Shown here piece by piece: positions 34,527 to 43,964 of a stretch of 59,528 bases of DNA (positions within the stretch are counted from its first letter, which is position 1; every line of letters starts with the position of its first letter). A model generated the notes under the pieces. It was given only the letters and a program-made list of their open reading frames with translations. It ran no database searches and was not told the DNA's origin. The DNA comes from an uncultured Rickettsiales bacterium (GTDB taxonomy: Bacteria; Pseudomonadota; Alphaproteobacteria; UBA8366), in contig CAJWTF010000007.1 in the NCBI GenBank assembly GCA_913046825.1, positions 1-59,528 on the forward strand, in the 5' to 3' direction. The position numbers were made by a program, and so were the translations under genes.

Positions 34527-36782
34527 TCATCGGGATTGTGCGACCGCACCTTCCAAGAACGATTCGAGCGCCGTGATCGACCGCATATCCGTCTCTAGAG
34601 CCGCCCGGCCGGCGCTAATTCGGCCGTTAATCTTGTCCCGCCATTGGCGGTCCACCGCCAACCGTACGGCCAGTGCCACGAATCCATCGTCATTTTCGGC
34701 GATCGTCTCTTCCACTCCGATTAATGAGAGCATACCGGCACTGACACAGGCCCGCATTTTGCTGCCACGCATGGTCACGACCGGCAAGCCTTGATAGAGC
34801 GCTTCCAGGGTCGTATTCCCACCCGACCATCCAGGCGTATCCAGAAAAATGTCACCAATAGCGTTCAGGGCCTGATATTCTTGCCGATTCAAATGCGGCA
34901 AAAACCGAACGTACCGTTCTGGGTCGAGACCCGCGCGCCGAAACGCCCCGATGAGCCGTTCTCGCAATATCCGCATATCGAAAATGCGACTCCCGCCTTG
35001 CAGAAACAGGAAAAGCGCATTCGGTACTTCTTTTGCGATACGTGGATAGAGGTCATCGTGGGCAGGCAGGTATTTTTGCGGCGTCTGCAGACAGAGGTAG
35101 AGCGTGGCCTTATCCGGCAACCCAAAAATATCGCGCCTTAAGGCCGCGTCCGGCAAGAGGGAGGGCATATACGGAAATGAAATTCCAGGTAGCGTGACGA
35201 GACGCTCCGAGTAATGTGCCATCGAGCCCTCCGGCTCCACCAGATCGCCGCTGATGAAGTAATCCATGGTAGCTAAGCCGGTGGTGACGGGGTGGCCGAT
35301 CGCGCAACATTGCACCGGCGCAAAGCGACCCGAGGCCAGTCGCTGCGCCAATCCGCTCATGCCAACCTCCGGATAGAACACCACATCCGGGCTCATCGCA
35401 TCCAAAACCGCTACCGCACCCTCATAGTCGCTTGGCACGTGATGAAATTCGTCAACATAACCGCGAATTTCCGCCGTCATTTCATCTTGCCGTTCGCCGA
35501 GATGAAGACACGTGACATAAAAACGTTCTCGGTCCAGATATTTCAACCATCCGCGTTTCATCCGCCAATTGGTATGCCGCCATACAAATCCAGACACGAA
35601 GGCAACGACGATACGCCCATCCATGCGACGCTTGCGACCTTCCGCTAAGGTCGGGCGATCCGACAAGCAATTGAGCATAGAACCGTAAATCTCCTGTAGA
35701 GACTTGTCGTCTTCTCCGTATTGATAGGGCAGCAAATAGGGAGTCAACTCGGAGGACAGCCGTCGGGCACGCTCCCGGCTATAGTCGTCCGCCCGCTGCA
35801 GGTGATCTGACAGCGCTTTCAATCGTGATCCATAGCGCGTACGACTTTCCTCTATCTCCACCGTCGAACCGTAAAGCGGGGCTAACGCGTAGACGCAATG
35901 TAGCCATTCAAGCTCCAAATACTCGCGAAACCGCTCCCGGCCTTCTCCTGCGACCGCTTCCGCTGCTCTTTGCCGTCCCGCTTGATGCAAACTCCTAGCG
36001 AGTACCGCCCAAGTTTCGGGCAAGTGCAGCGCCCGCTCATTAATATCCTTGAGGAAAATCACCGCATCATCGATTCGATTAACTTCCATCTGGCAGGACA
36101 AATATTGGAGAAGGACCATGCGCCGAATCTCCGGGTTTTCACTCTCCAAACACAATTCGACCGCGTGCCGCGCCGGCGCCAACGACTCCTCAGCCCGCGC
36201 CATGCGCACCAGTGTCGCCGAATATGCAATCAAGGTTTCACAGTTGTCCGGCGAACCCACGAGCGCTGCCTCGAAAGCCAATACCGCGTCTTGCAAATTT
36301 TCCCGATCTACCAGCAATAACGCCCGCAACCTCCAGACCTCAGCGGCGGAAGGGCTCAATTGCAAAACACTTTCCGTCAACGCCAAGGCCGCGTCGTCCT
36401 CCTGTAAAATTCGGAGCGTGCGGATATACGCACAAACGCGGTCAGCAGCCGTGAAAATCGGCTCCAGCCCGGCAATATCGGCTAGCACCATTTGCCGCTG
36501 GGAAGTTGGCATGGTTTCCAATGCTTGACAAAACCCTACTTGTGCGGCCTCCGGTGACTTGAGCCCGACAATCGCAACCGCGAGATGCCCACAAGCTTCC
36601 ACCGCTCGTTCTTGTTGCAATTCGATGGAGCCGAGTAGAAGCGCCGCCTCCGACTGTGCCGGGTCTCTCGCCAAAATTTCGGCATAGGCTTCCGCCGCTT
36701 CTTCCAAAACGCCCGCTTTATGCAGCCGCTTGCCCCATTCTAGCGCGTCGGAAAATTCTTTATGCTCTGCTTCGGTCATCAC
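34527..36782 (-). CDS. TPR protein with O-GlcNAc-transferase (SPINDLY)-like domain
   Basis: 751 residues (GTG 36782, or ATG 36779). Residues 1-310 are TPR-like helical repeats (EEAAEAYAEILARDPAQSEA; LSPSAAEVWRLRALL; NLQDAVLAFEAALVGSPDN). From about 390 a GT41 domain follows: RIVVAFVSGFVWRHTNWRM, CAIGHPVTTGLATMDYFISGD, LCLQTPQKYLPAHDDLYPRI, RYVRFLPHLNRQEYQALN and the UDP-sugar site TPGWSGGNTTLEAL. It probably transfers a sugar to protein Ser/Thr or to a surface structure. No flagellin or adhesin target lies near. Intact and alone. Confidence 0.85.
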   Translation of the reverse strand: MMTEAEHKEFSDALEWGKRLHKAGVLEEAAEAYAEILARDPAQSEAALLLGSIELQQERAVEACGHLAVAIVGLKSPEAAQVGFCQALETMPTSQRQMVLADIAGLEPIFTAADRVCAYIRTLRILQEDDAALALTESVLQLSPSAAEVWRLRALLLVDRENLQDAVLAFEAALVGSPDNCETLIAYSATLVRMARAEESLAPARHAVELCLESENPEIRRMVLLQYLSCQMEVNRIDDAVIFLKDINERALHLPETWAVLARSLHQAGRQRAAEAVAGEGRERFREYLELEWLHCVYALAPLYGSTVEIEESRTRYGSRLKALSDHLQRADDYSRERARRLSSELTPYLLPYQYGEDDKSLQEIYGSMLNCLSDRPTLAEGRKRRMDGRIVVAFVSGFVWRHTNWRMKRGWLKYLDRERFYVTCLHLGERQDEMTAEIRGYVDEFHHVPSDYEGAVAVLDAMSPDVVFYPEVGMSGLAQRLASGRFAPVQCCAIGHPVTTGLATMDYFISGDLVEPEGSMAHYSERLVTLPGISFPYMPSLLPDAALRRDIFGLPDKATLYLCLQTPQKYLPAHDDLYPRIAKEVPNALFLFLQGGSRIFDMRILRERLIGAFRRAGLDPERYVRFLPHLNRQEYQALNAIGDIFLDTPGWSGGNTTLEALYQGLPVVTMRGSKMRACVSAGMLSLIGVEETIAENDDGFVALAVRLAVDRQWRDKINGRISAGRAALETDMRSITALESFLEGAVAQSR

Positions 36783-36841
36783 GCGGATTTTAGCACATTA
36801 TCGCCATTGGATGCGGCGGCCAAAAATGCTTATGTGGCAGC

Positions 36842-36884
36842 TGCGGAATTTAAAAGACCTACACCTAAATTGCGGAATTTAAAA
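36842..36884. repeat. 14-bp direct repeat before the ketopantoate-reductase-like gene
   Basis: TGCGGAATTTAAAA occurs at 36842-36855 and again at 36871-36884, 29 bases apart. The second copy ends on the first base of the start codon. It may be a small duplication or a pair of binding sites. Confidence 0.7.
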
Positions 36885-37858
36885 TGCGGTTCATACTTTA
36901 TGGCGCCGGCGGCGTCGGCGGCACCGTCGGGGCGGAACTCTTCAGGGCCGGCGAAGACGTCATTCTTGTTGCCCGTGGCGCGCATCTCGATGCTATTCAG
37001 AAGAACGGCTTGCGATACGAAACGCCACATTACCAAGAATCACTCTCAATTGCGGCGGTCGGACATCCGAACGAAATTGATTTCCAAGACGGCGATGTCG
37101 TCATCATGTGCATGAAAGCGCAACACACGCTGGGCGCACTCGAAGACTTGCGCGCAACCGCCGGAGATACAATTCCCGTCATCTGCTGCCAGAACGGCGT
37201 GGCCAACGAAGCCATGGCCTTGCGCCGCTTCCGCCATGTCTACGCCATGGCCGTCTACTTACCAGGCGAATCGCTGGAGCCCGGCGTCATCCGATGCCAT
37301 TCGGCGAACAAAATCGGCATTCTCGACGCCGGTGTCTATCCAAGCGGAGTGGATGACCTCATCACCCGAGTCGCTGAGAGCTTGGAAGCCGCCAATATCG
37401 TCAGCGTACCGACCGCCGACACGATGGCTTGGAAATACACCAAGCTTGTCATCAACACGAGCAACGCGACCGACGCCGCGTGCGATCCCAACGCTGAAAC
37501 CAAGTCACTCCGCGATCAACTCCACGCCGAAGCCTTCGCGTGCTTCGATGCAGCGGGCATCCCCTACCGAACGTTAAAGGAGATGCGAGAACGCCGGGGT
37601 GATTTGATGAAAAATGGCAAAATCGACGGCGTCGGCCGCGCGGGGGGCTCGTCTTGGCAATCACTGGAGAATGGTCGCCCGGATAACGAAGTCGACTTTC
37701 TGAACGGAGAAATCGTCCAACTCGGCCGTCTCCACGGCGTCCCGACACCGGCGAACACGGCGATGCAGAACCTGATGACCCGGATGACCCGGGACGGCAT
37801 CGCTCCCCGGAGCCTCGGCATTGACGAAATCGACACTTTAATCGCAGCGGAAGAATAG
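36884..37858 (+). CDS. Ketopantoate reductase (PanE/ApbA)-like protein
   Basis: 324 residues. The NADP site is ILYGAGGVGGTVGAELFRAG at the very N-terminus, with VILVARGAHLDAI after it. The catalytic lysine region is WKYTKLVINTSNA, near 185-200. PanE makes pantoate for CoA synthesis, but many relatives reduce other 2-oxo acids, and the catabolic surroundings point to that. No ribosome site is evident before ATG 36884, where the spacer is AT-rich with a direct repeat. Confidence 0.8.
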   Translation: MRFILYGAGGVGGTVGAELFRAGEDVILVARGAHLDAIQKNGLRYETPHYQESLSIAAVGHPNEIDFQDGDVVIMCMKAQHTLGALEDLRATAGDTIPVICCQNGVANEAMALRRFRHVYAMAVYLPGESLEPGVIRCHSANKIGILDAGVYPSGVDDLITRVAESLEAANIVSVPTADTMAWKYTKLVINTSNATDAACDPNAETKSLRDQLHAEAFACFDAAGIPYRTLKEMRERRGDLMKNGKIDGVGRAGGSSWQSLENGRPDNEVDFLNGEIVQLGRLHGVPTPANTAMQNLMTRMTRDGIAPRSLGIDEIDTLIAAEE

Positions 37859-37940
37859 CCGGGGCGACTGGATTCCCTAGCACTTCAAACAATCTTGGTC
37901 CCGGGGCGAGAGCGCCAGCCAACATTAGAAAGGATCGGCC

Positions 37941-38963
37941 ATGCATATAGACAGCATGATGTGGGATATAGGGTTGCAAGACGCAGCCGCCTACGGACAA
38001 AAATGCGAGCGCATCGGCTACGATTGCGTATGGACCTACGAGGCTGCGCACAACCCGTTCATGCCATTGGCGCAGGTCGCGGCGGCTACGGAGAATATCC
38101 ATATCGGCACCAATATCGCCGTCGCCTTCGCGCGCAGCCCCTATGCCATGGCACAGGCTGCCTGGGATCTGGCAGATGTCAGCAAGGGGCGCTTCCACCT
38201 TGGTGTCGGCAGTCAGGTCCGCGCGCATGTAGAGCGCCGCTTCTCCGCCGAATTCGATCACCCGGCAGCGCGCCTTACCGACTACATCAAATGCGTCAAA
38301 GCCATCTGGGACAGTTTCCAGAACGGCACCAAGCCCGGTTATCAGGGAGAGTTCTATCGCTACGTCCTGAACAATCCGATGTTCAATCCGGGTCCGATCG
38401 ACCATCCGGATATTCCCATCTATGTCGCGGGCGTTAATCCGCGCATGTGCCAGGTAGCGGGCGAAGCGGCGGACGGCATGCACGTCCACCCGATGCACTC
38501 GGTCTCGTATCTCAGCGACGTGGTACGCCCTGCGGTTGAGAAGGGTGCCAAGATGAGCGGGCGCAGTGTCGACGATATCGCATTCTTCGCTCCGGTCTTC
38601 GTCATTACCGGCGAAAACGAAGCCGAGCGCGCCGAGGCGGAGAAGCACGTCCGCTACCAGATCGGCTTCTACGGTTCGACCCCGAACTATCGCGCCTTAC
38701 TCGAGCATCATGGCTACGACACGCTTGGCAAGGAACTGAGCGCCGTGACGCGGGCGGGCGAATTCGACAAATTACCCAGACTCGTGCCGGACGAATTGCT
38801 GGAGGCGTGCTCGATCGCTGGAGAGCCGGACCAAATCGCACCCATCCTGCGCAAACGCTATGAGGGCGGCCTAATGCAACGGGCGTCACTCTATTTCTCG
38901 ATGGACGCAGACGCGCCCGAAGAGAAGTGGCGGGACTTCACCAACGCGTTCAAAGCTGCTTAA
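37941..38963 (+). CDS. Luciferase-like (LLM) F420-dependent-type oxidoreductase
   Basis: 340 residues of the bacterial luciferase fold. Seen: GYDCVWTYEAAHNPFMPLAQ, ENIHIGTNIAVAFARSP, AQAAWDLADVSKGRFHLGVG, SQVRAHVERRFSAEF and IPIYVAGVNPRMCQVAGEAAD. The N-terminal half closely resembles the truncated LLM gene at 43593. Such enzymes use reduced F420 or FMN; alphaproteobacteria often have the F420 branch, but the cofactor cannot be proven. AAAGGA ribosome site. Ends the PanE-LLM pair, upstream of a broken MFS gene on the other strand. Confidence 0.83.
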   Translation: MHIDSMMWDIGLQDAAAYGQKCERIGYDCVWTYEAAHNPFMPLAQVAAATENIHIGTNIAVAFARSPYAMAQAAWDLADVSKGRFHLGVGSQVRAHVERRFSAEFDHPAARLTDYIKCVKAIWDSFQNGTKPGYQGEFYRYVLNNPMFNPGPIDHPDIPIYVAGVNPRMCQVAGEAADGMHVHPMHSVSYLSDVVRPAVEKGAKMSGRSVDDIAFFAPVFVITGENEAERAEAEKHVRYQIGFYGSTPNYRALLEHHGYDTLGKELSAVTRAGEFDKLPRLVPDELLEACSIAGEPDQIAPILRKRYEGGLMQRASLYFSMDADAPEEKWRDFTNAFKAA

Positions 38964-39107
38964 ACGTTAAATTTGCATCATACCCGTTCCCTAGCCGAAG
39001 AACCGGAGCCCAGCACGCTGGATATATCTTGCCCACTGGATTCCAGATTGCTCCGCGTTCGGAACACGATAACGCTCGCGCGTCATCCCGAATGCTTACC
39101 TAACGAT

Positions 39108-40328
39108 TTAGGCGGCAGCGCACCGGTTAATGAAACGCAGCCACGTCGTCGCCACTAGAACGATCATCATCGGCGCGAATATACCGGCCGTAATCCATTC
39201 CCAACCGAAATGGTGTTGTATAGTACCGGATGAAAAACTGGCGATGGCAACGACGGTGAATACCGTAAAATCGTTTAAGGCCTGCACCTTGGCTCGTTCC
39301 TCTGGCCGATAGGTCTACAGCAACAATGTAGTGCCACCGACGAACATGAAGTGCCAACCGACACCGAGCAGGAATAGCGCGCCCCAGAAATGCGACACCG
39401 CGATCCCTGAAAGGCCCGTCGCGGCACTGCCGAGCATTAGCAGCACGCCGACCGTGATGATATTCAACACACCGAACTTCTTGATCAGATGCCCGGTAAA
39501 AAAACTTGGCGCGAACATGCCAAGCATATGCCATTTGATCACGAAGGCGGTATCGTCGAAACTATGATCGCAGAACTGCATCGCGAGCGGTGTTGCCGTC
39601 ATCACCAGGATCATGATGGCGTATCCCAGCATCGCTGACAGTAAAGCCACGACGAACTTCGGTTGACCCACAATCTCTAGGAGCGGGCGGCCGCTTTTAC
39701 TGCGTTCTTCCGTTGTCGGCTTAGGTATTTCAACGAACTGCATGACTGTCATCAAGATCAAGATGATCACCATGACAGCGGCGTATCCGCCGGCGAATTT
39801 CACCGGCTCAAAAAAATCGATGCTGACTTTCGCCAATTCCAGCCCGATAAAGGCTGCAATCACACCACCCGCGAGCACAAAGGATATCGCCTTGCTCCGA
39901 AACTCTGGGCTCGCGGTATCAGTCGCGGCAAACCGATAGTACTGCCAGAACGCGTTATGGACGCCGAACAATAGGGCTGCGGAAACCAGGAGTGGGAAAT
40001 TGATCGAGAAAAGCGCATAGACCGACAATCCGGCCGCCGTAAGTCCGAAGCACATGCCGACCGTAAAGCCAACCCGCCGCCCAAACCGCTGCATGAAGAA
40101 CGACGCCGGAATGGTGCTGAGCATGGTGCCGAGGAACTGGCACGCCATAGGCAAGGTCGCGAGGCTCTTATCTTCAGCGATCAGAAAGCCCGCCAAGGCG
40201 GCAACGGTCGCAATGAGCGACGAGCCGCTTTGTGCCAAGGCCTGGCAAATGGCCAGCAAGACGACATTACGTCGTGTGCGGTCCGGCACGACAGGCCCGT
40301 CTGCCGTCGACAAATTGGCGTCGCTCAT
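39108..40328 (-). pseudogene. MFS transporter interrupted by TAG
   Basis: A frame of 406 codons from ATG 40328 to the TAA at 39108, cut by TAG at 39315-39317: FVGGTTLLL-[TAG]-TYRPEERAKVQALNDF. The last two helices (FTVFTVVAIASFSSG; WITAGIFAPMMIVLVATTW) follow in the same frame, so GAG to TAG is the simplest history. The rest is an ordinary 12-helix facilitator (ICQALAQSGSSLIATVAALAG; FFMQRFGRRVGFTVGMCFGL). Without the last helices it is probably inactive. Likely once imported substrates for the LLM and amidohydrolase genes around it. Confidence 0.83.
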
Positions 40329-40462
40329 GTGTTTTTGGCTGAATTCAATGGAAGATATGCGGCTTTAAATATGGTCGGATCGGCCTTGCGACACAACTTC
40401 ATTTACGCTCTTGGCGGCGCTTCGTCGCGCGGCGCTCCCTAAACGGAATGTGACGAATACAA

Positions 40463-41452
40463 ATGAAATTCGGCCTCTTCATCTCTACGCAGTTCAATGC
40501 CGACCAAGGCCTGGGAACGGCGATGCGTTTCATGGCCGAAGAAGCCAAGTTGGCGCGGGATTCCGGCTTTGAGTCGATCTGGTGCCCACACCATTATGTC
40601 ACTGATCCCATGCGCATGTTCCAACCGCATGAAGTCCTGGCCCGGCTTTCCGCCGAAGTGCCGGGATTTCGCATTGGCACGGGCATTCTCCTGCTCTCCA
40701 TGATGAATCCGGTTCAAGTGGCGGAGCAAGCTGCAACCTTGGACTGGATGACCGATGGCGGCTACGTTTTAGCGGCGGGCCTCGGATATCGCCGGGAAGA
40801 GTTTCAATCCATGGGAGTCGAGCGCAAACACCGTCTGAGCCGATTTATCGAGGCTATCGAAGTGATCCGACGACTGTGGACGGAAGAGCGCGTAACCCAT
40901 CACGGCCAACACTTCCATCTGGATGAGATCGGACTCTCGGCGCGGCCTCGCAATCCGCAAGGATGCCCCATTTGGATGGGTGGCGCGGTCCCGCCGGCGG
41001 TCGAGCGCGCCGCCCATATGGGCGATGCTTGGCTCGCGAGTTTCACGACAGACCCAGACGTGATGCGCGGATTGTTCGACACATATCGCGCAGCTCTGCC
41101 CCCTGGTAAAGAGCCGGAAATGCCGATCTGCCGGGAATGTTTCGTCGGCGCTTCGGATACGGACGCATTGGGTAAGTGCCGCGAGACCTTGATTGATAAA
41201 TACGCCGCCTACGCTTCCTGGGACAACAAGCATGTTGCGGCGGCGCGGCCTTTCGCGGAGCGTTTTGGCGAATTCCGAAAGGACCGGTTCCTGATCGGCG
41301 ACGTCGCCCGCATGAAAGATGAGGTTGCGCGCTACCGTGAGGAATTAGGTGTCACAACCATGCTGTTACGCATGAACTGGCCCGGCACGGATTTCGAAGA
41401 TTCGCTTGCGAGCATCAAACGATTCGAAGCCGTCGCGGCGGCTTTTGCTTGA
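40463..41452 (+). CDS. Luciferase-like (LLM) flavin-dependent oxidoreductase
   Basis: 329 residues: FGLFISTQFNADQGLGTAM, ESIWCPHHYVTDPMRM, GFRIGTGILLLSMMNPVQVAEQAATLD (split at LLL), GLGYRREEFQSMGVERKHR, IEVIRRLWTEERVTHHG and CPIWMGGAVPPAVERAAHMGDAWL (in two parts). A typical FMN-using luciferase-like monooxygenase/oxidoreductase. It precedes the twin amidohydrolases, so oxidation followed by hydrolysis of a ring or ester is a fair guess. Different subfamily from the LLM gene at 37941. Confidence 0.85.
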   Translation: MKFGLFISTQFNADQGLGTAMRFMAEEAKLARDSGFESIWCPHHYVTDPMRMFQPHEVLARLSAEVPGFRIGTGILLLSMMNPVQVAEQAATLDWMTDGGYVLAAGLGYRREEFQSMGVERKHRLSRFIEAIEVIRRLWTEERVTHHGQHFHLDEIGLSARPRNPQGCPIWMGGAVPPAVERAAHMGDAWLASFTTDPDVMRGLFDTYRAALPPGKEPEMPICRECFVGASDTDALGKCRETLIDKYAAYASWDNKHVAAARPFAERFGEFRKDRFLIGDVARMKDEVARYREELGVTTMLLRMNWPGTDFEDSLASIKRFEAVAAAFA

Positions 41453-41534
41453 GACGAAGGGAAGCAAAACGATGAAAGTCATACCGCCCGAAGAAACCCA
41501 CTACCCGCTACAACCCGACGGAGGGAGACCAGAC

Positions 41535-42548
41535 ATGTCCGAACACGACAAATGGCTGGCCCAAGTTCAAGAAGAAACCCTTGAACCGGACTTGCCGATC
41601 ATCGACCCACACCACCACCTTTGGCATTTCATTCGCCCAGAGAGCGAGCATCGCTATCTGCTGGAGGACCTGTTGAAAGACACCGGGTCCGGCCACAACA
41701 TCGTCAAGACTGTGTTTGTCGAATGCTCCGCCATGTGGCGGGCCGACGGACCGGAAGAAATGAAAGTCGTTGGCGAAACGGAATTCGTGAACGGCATCGC
41801 TGCAATGAGCGCCTCCGGCACTTATGGCGACACACGAGTGGCCGCTGGAATTGTCGGCACCGCGAACCTAAATGTCGGGGCGCGCATCGGCGAGGTTCTC
41901 GACGAACATTTGAAAGTCGGCGGCGATCGGTTCCGCGGCATTCGCTATCTCGCGACCCACGATCCGCATCCGGATGTCCGCAACGGCTATACCGAACCGG
42001 CGGCGGACATGCTCTCCAGCGCGGCGTTCCGCGAAGGTTATGCGGAGTTGGGCAAACGCAATCTCAGTTTCGAGGGTTGGTGTTTCCATCGTCAAATCCC
42101 GCAGCTGACCGACCTTGCCCGCGCTTTCCCGGACACGATCATGATCCTGGATCATTTCGGCGGACCGATCGGCATCGGCCCCTATGCGGACAAACGCGAG
42201 GAAGTGTTCGAAGATTGGAAGAAGAACATCGCCGAACTCGCGACGTGCGAGAACGTGGTCGCTAAGCTTGGCGGCCTCAACATGACCGTTAACGGCTTCA
42301 ATTGGCACAAAAATCCGAAGCCACCGACGAGTGAAGAGCTGTGTGAGACGACCCGACGCTATTTCGAACATACGTTGGAGCATTTCGGCGTCGACCGGTG
42401 CCTGTTCGAATCGAACTTCCCGGTGGATAGCGTCAGCTGCAGCTACAATATCCTGTGGAATTCATTCAAACGGCTGACCGCGAACTATTCCGCCGACGAT
42501 AAAGCCAAGCTCTATCATGACAACAGCGCCCGGGTTTACCGGCTCTGA
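41535..42548 (+). CDS. Amidohydrolase_2 family hydrolase, first copy
   Basis: 337 residues from ATG 41535, which has GGAGGGAG eight bases upstream; ATG 41472 is possible but less supported, and the shorter form matches the second copy's start. The metal motif IIDPHHHLW, SEHR, FEGWCFHRQIPQL, ILDHFGGPIGIGPY and the C-terminal CLFESNFPVD fit metal-dependent hydrolases of the PF04909 barrel, which includes lactonases and decarboxylases. Substrate unknown. Tandem with a close paralogue 16 bases downstream. Confidence 0.85.
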   Translation: MSEHDKWLAQVQEETLEPDLPIIDPHHHLWHFIRPESEHRYLLEDLLKDTGSGHNIVKTVFVECSAMWRADGPEEMKVVGETEFVNGIAAMSASGTYGDTRVAAGIVGTANLNVGARIGEVLDEHLKVGGDRFRGIRYLATHDPHPDVRNGYTEPAADMLSSAAFREGYAELGKRNLSFEGWCFHRQIPQLTDLARAFPDTIMILDHFGGPIGIGPYADKREEVFEDWKKNIAELATCENVVAKLGGLNMTVNGFNWHKNPKPPTSEELCETTRRYFEHTLEHFGVDRCLFESNFPVDSVSCSYNILWNSFKRLTANYSADDKAKLYHDNSARVYRL

Positions 42549-42564
42549 TAAGGAAATCAGCAAG

Positions 42565-43587
42565 ATGACCGACATAGCAACGAATCAAGAATGGCTCGAT
42601 CAGGTTCAGGAAGAAGCCTTGGAGCCGGACCTGCCCATCATTGACCCTCACCATCACCTCTGGGATTTTAAGGTGGAGCGCGTTAACCCGCGCTACTTCC
42701 TCGATGAAATTCTGTTAGACACCAATGCCGGGCACAACATCGTCTCCACTGTCTTCATTGAATGCCATGCAATGTTCCGCGAAGACGGACCGGAGGAATT
42801 AAAGCCGCTGGGCGAGACGGAGTTCGTGAACGGCATCGCGGCGATGAGCGCATCCGGCCTCTATGGCAAAACGCGTGTCGCAGCCGGAATTATCGGGACC
42901 ACCGACCTGGAGCTCGGCGAACCTGTCCGGGATTTACTGGACCAGCATATCGCGCTGGCCGGTGGGCGCTTCAAGGGTATCCGCGTCGGTGCCACCTGGG
43001 ACCCTCATCCGGAGGTCGGCAATCATCGGACCGAACCTGTCCAGCACATGCTATTGGGCGACAAATTCCAAGAAGGCTTCGCCGAACTTGCCAAACTGGA
43101 CCTCAGCATGGAGGCCTGGTGCTACCATCCGCAAATTCCAGATGTCATCGATTTGGCGCGGAAGAACCCGAACAACCGCATCGTCCTCGACCATTTCGGC
43201 GGTCCCCTCGGCGTCGGGCCCTACGCGTCGCGCAAGGATGAAGTCTTCGAGGAGTGGAAGAAGAGCATCGCGGAATTGGCGCGGTGCGAGAACGTGGTCG
43301 CCAAGCTCGGTGGCCTGAACATGGAAGTGAATGGTTTCAAATGGCACAAAAAGCCGAAGCCGCCAACCAGCGAAGAACTTTGCGAGGCAACACGAAAGTA
43401 CTTCGAGCACACCATCGAACAGTTTGGTGTGAATCGCTGCCTGTTTGAATCGAATTTCCCGGTCGATAAGGTCAGTTGCAGCTACATGGTGTGCTGGAAC
43501 TCCTTCAAACGTCTGACGGCGAACTACTCCGCCGACGAGAAGGCGAAGTTGTATCACGATACGGCAAAACGCGTGTACAAGCTGTAA
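42565..43587 (+). CDS. Amidohydrolase_2 family hydrolase, second copy
   Basis: 340 residues from ATG 42565 (AAGGAA upstream). It is very similar to the preceding gene through the full length: WLDQVQEEALEPDLPIIDPHH versus WLAQVQEETLEPDLPIIDPHH (one shown per copy), ETEFVNGIAAMSASG, NVVAKLGGLNM and CLFESNFPVD are shared. The copies diverge at substrate-facing segments such as FKVERVNPRYFLDE versus FIRPESEHRYLLED. A tandem duplication with later specialisation, or two subunits, is likely. Confidence 0.86.
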   Translation: MTDIATNQEWLDQVQEEALEPDLPIIDPHHHLWDFKVERVNPRYFLDEILLDTNAGHNIVSTVFIECHAMFREDGPEELKPLGETEFVNGIAAMSASGLYGKTRVAAGIIGTTDLELGEPVRDLLDQHIALAGGRFKGIRVGATWDPHPEVGNHRTEPVQHMLLGDKFQEGFAELAKLDLSMEAWCYHPQIPDVIDLARKNPNNRIVLDHFGGPLGVGPYASRKDEVFEEWKKSIAELARCENVVAKLGGLNMEVNGFKWHKKPKPPTSEELCEATRKYFEHTIEQFGVNRCLFESNFPVDKVSCSYMVCWNSFKRLTANYSADEKAKLYHDTAKRVYKL

Positions 43588-43592
43588 GTCGC

Positions 43593-43955
43593 ATGCGTGT
43601 CGTCTATCACATCCCAAACGACAATTTGCGGACGGCGGAAACTGCCGCCCGTGAAGGGGAGGCTGCCGGTTTCGACGGGATCGTGGCGTTGGAAAATGCC
43701 CACGGTCCCTTCCCGCCGTTGTCTGTCGCCGCCATGGCAACCGACCGGATACAAATCGGCACCGGCGTCGCCATCGCCTTTCCCCGGAGTCCGACCATCA
43801 TGGAGCATACCGCCTGGGATCTGCACAAGGCGTCGAAAGGCTGTTTCTATCTCGGTATAGGCTCTCAAGTGAAGGGCCATAACGAACGCCGATACGCCGT
43901 CGAGTGGTTGCCGCACGCGCGGGAAGCTGTTTCCCTTGATAATCAAAGCGGCTAA
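43593..43955 (+). pseudogene. LLM oxidoreductase, N-terminal third only
   Basis: 120 residues from ATG 43593, five bases after the second amidohydrolase. It reads RVVYHIPNDNLRTAETAAR, GFDGIVALENAHGPFPPLS, IQIGTGVAIAFPRSPTIM, LHKASKGCFYLGIGSQVKG and HNERRYAVEW, matching luciferase-like proteins of about 330 residues such as the one at 37941. After VEW it turns into WLPHAREAVSLDNQSG and stops. The remaining two thirds are deleted, so no working barrel is made. Confidence 0.8.
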
Positions 43956-43964
43956 CCTCTCGTT

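Noticed and set aside
34313..34549. 78-codon minus-strand frame between TerB and the OGT-like gene (MDFRFEKKNPRLRFLFG)
   Set aside because: The middle looks somewhat protein-like, but it overlaps both neighbours and has no family match; at most a gene fragment.
37452..38648. 398-codon minus-strand frame
   Set aside because: Antisense to the PanE-like and LLM genes, both with clear family motifs; an open antisense frame is common in GC-rich DNA.
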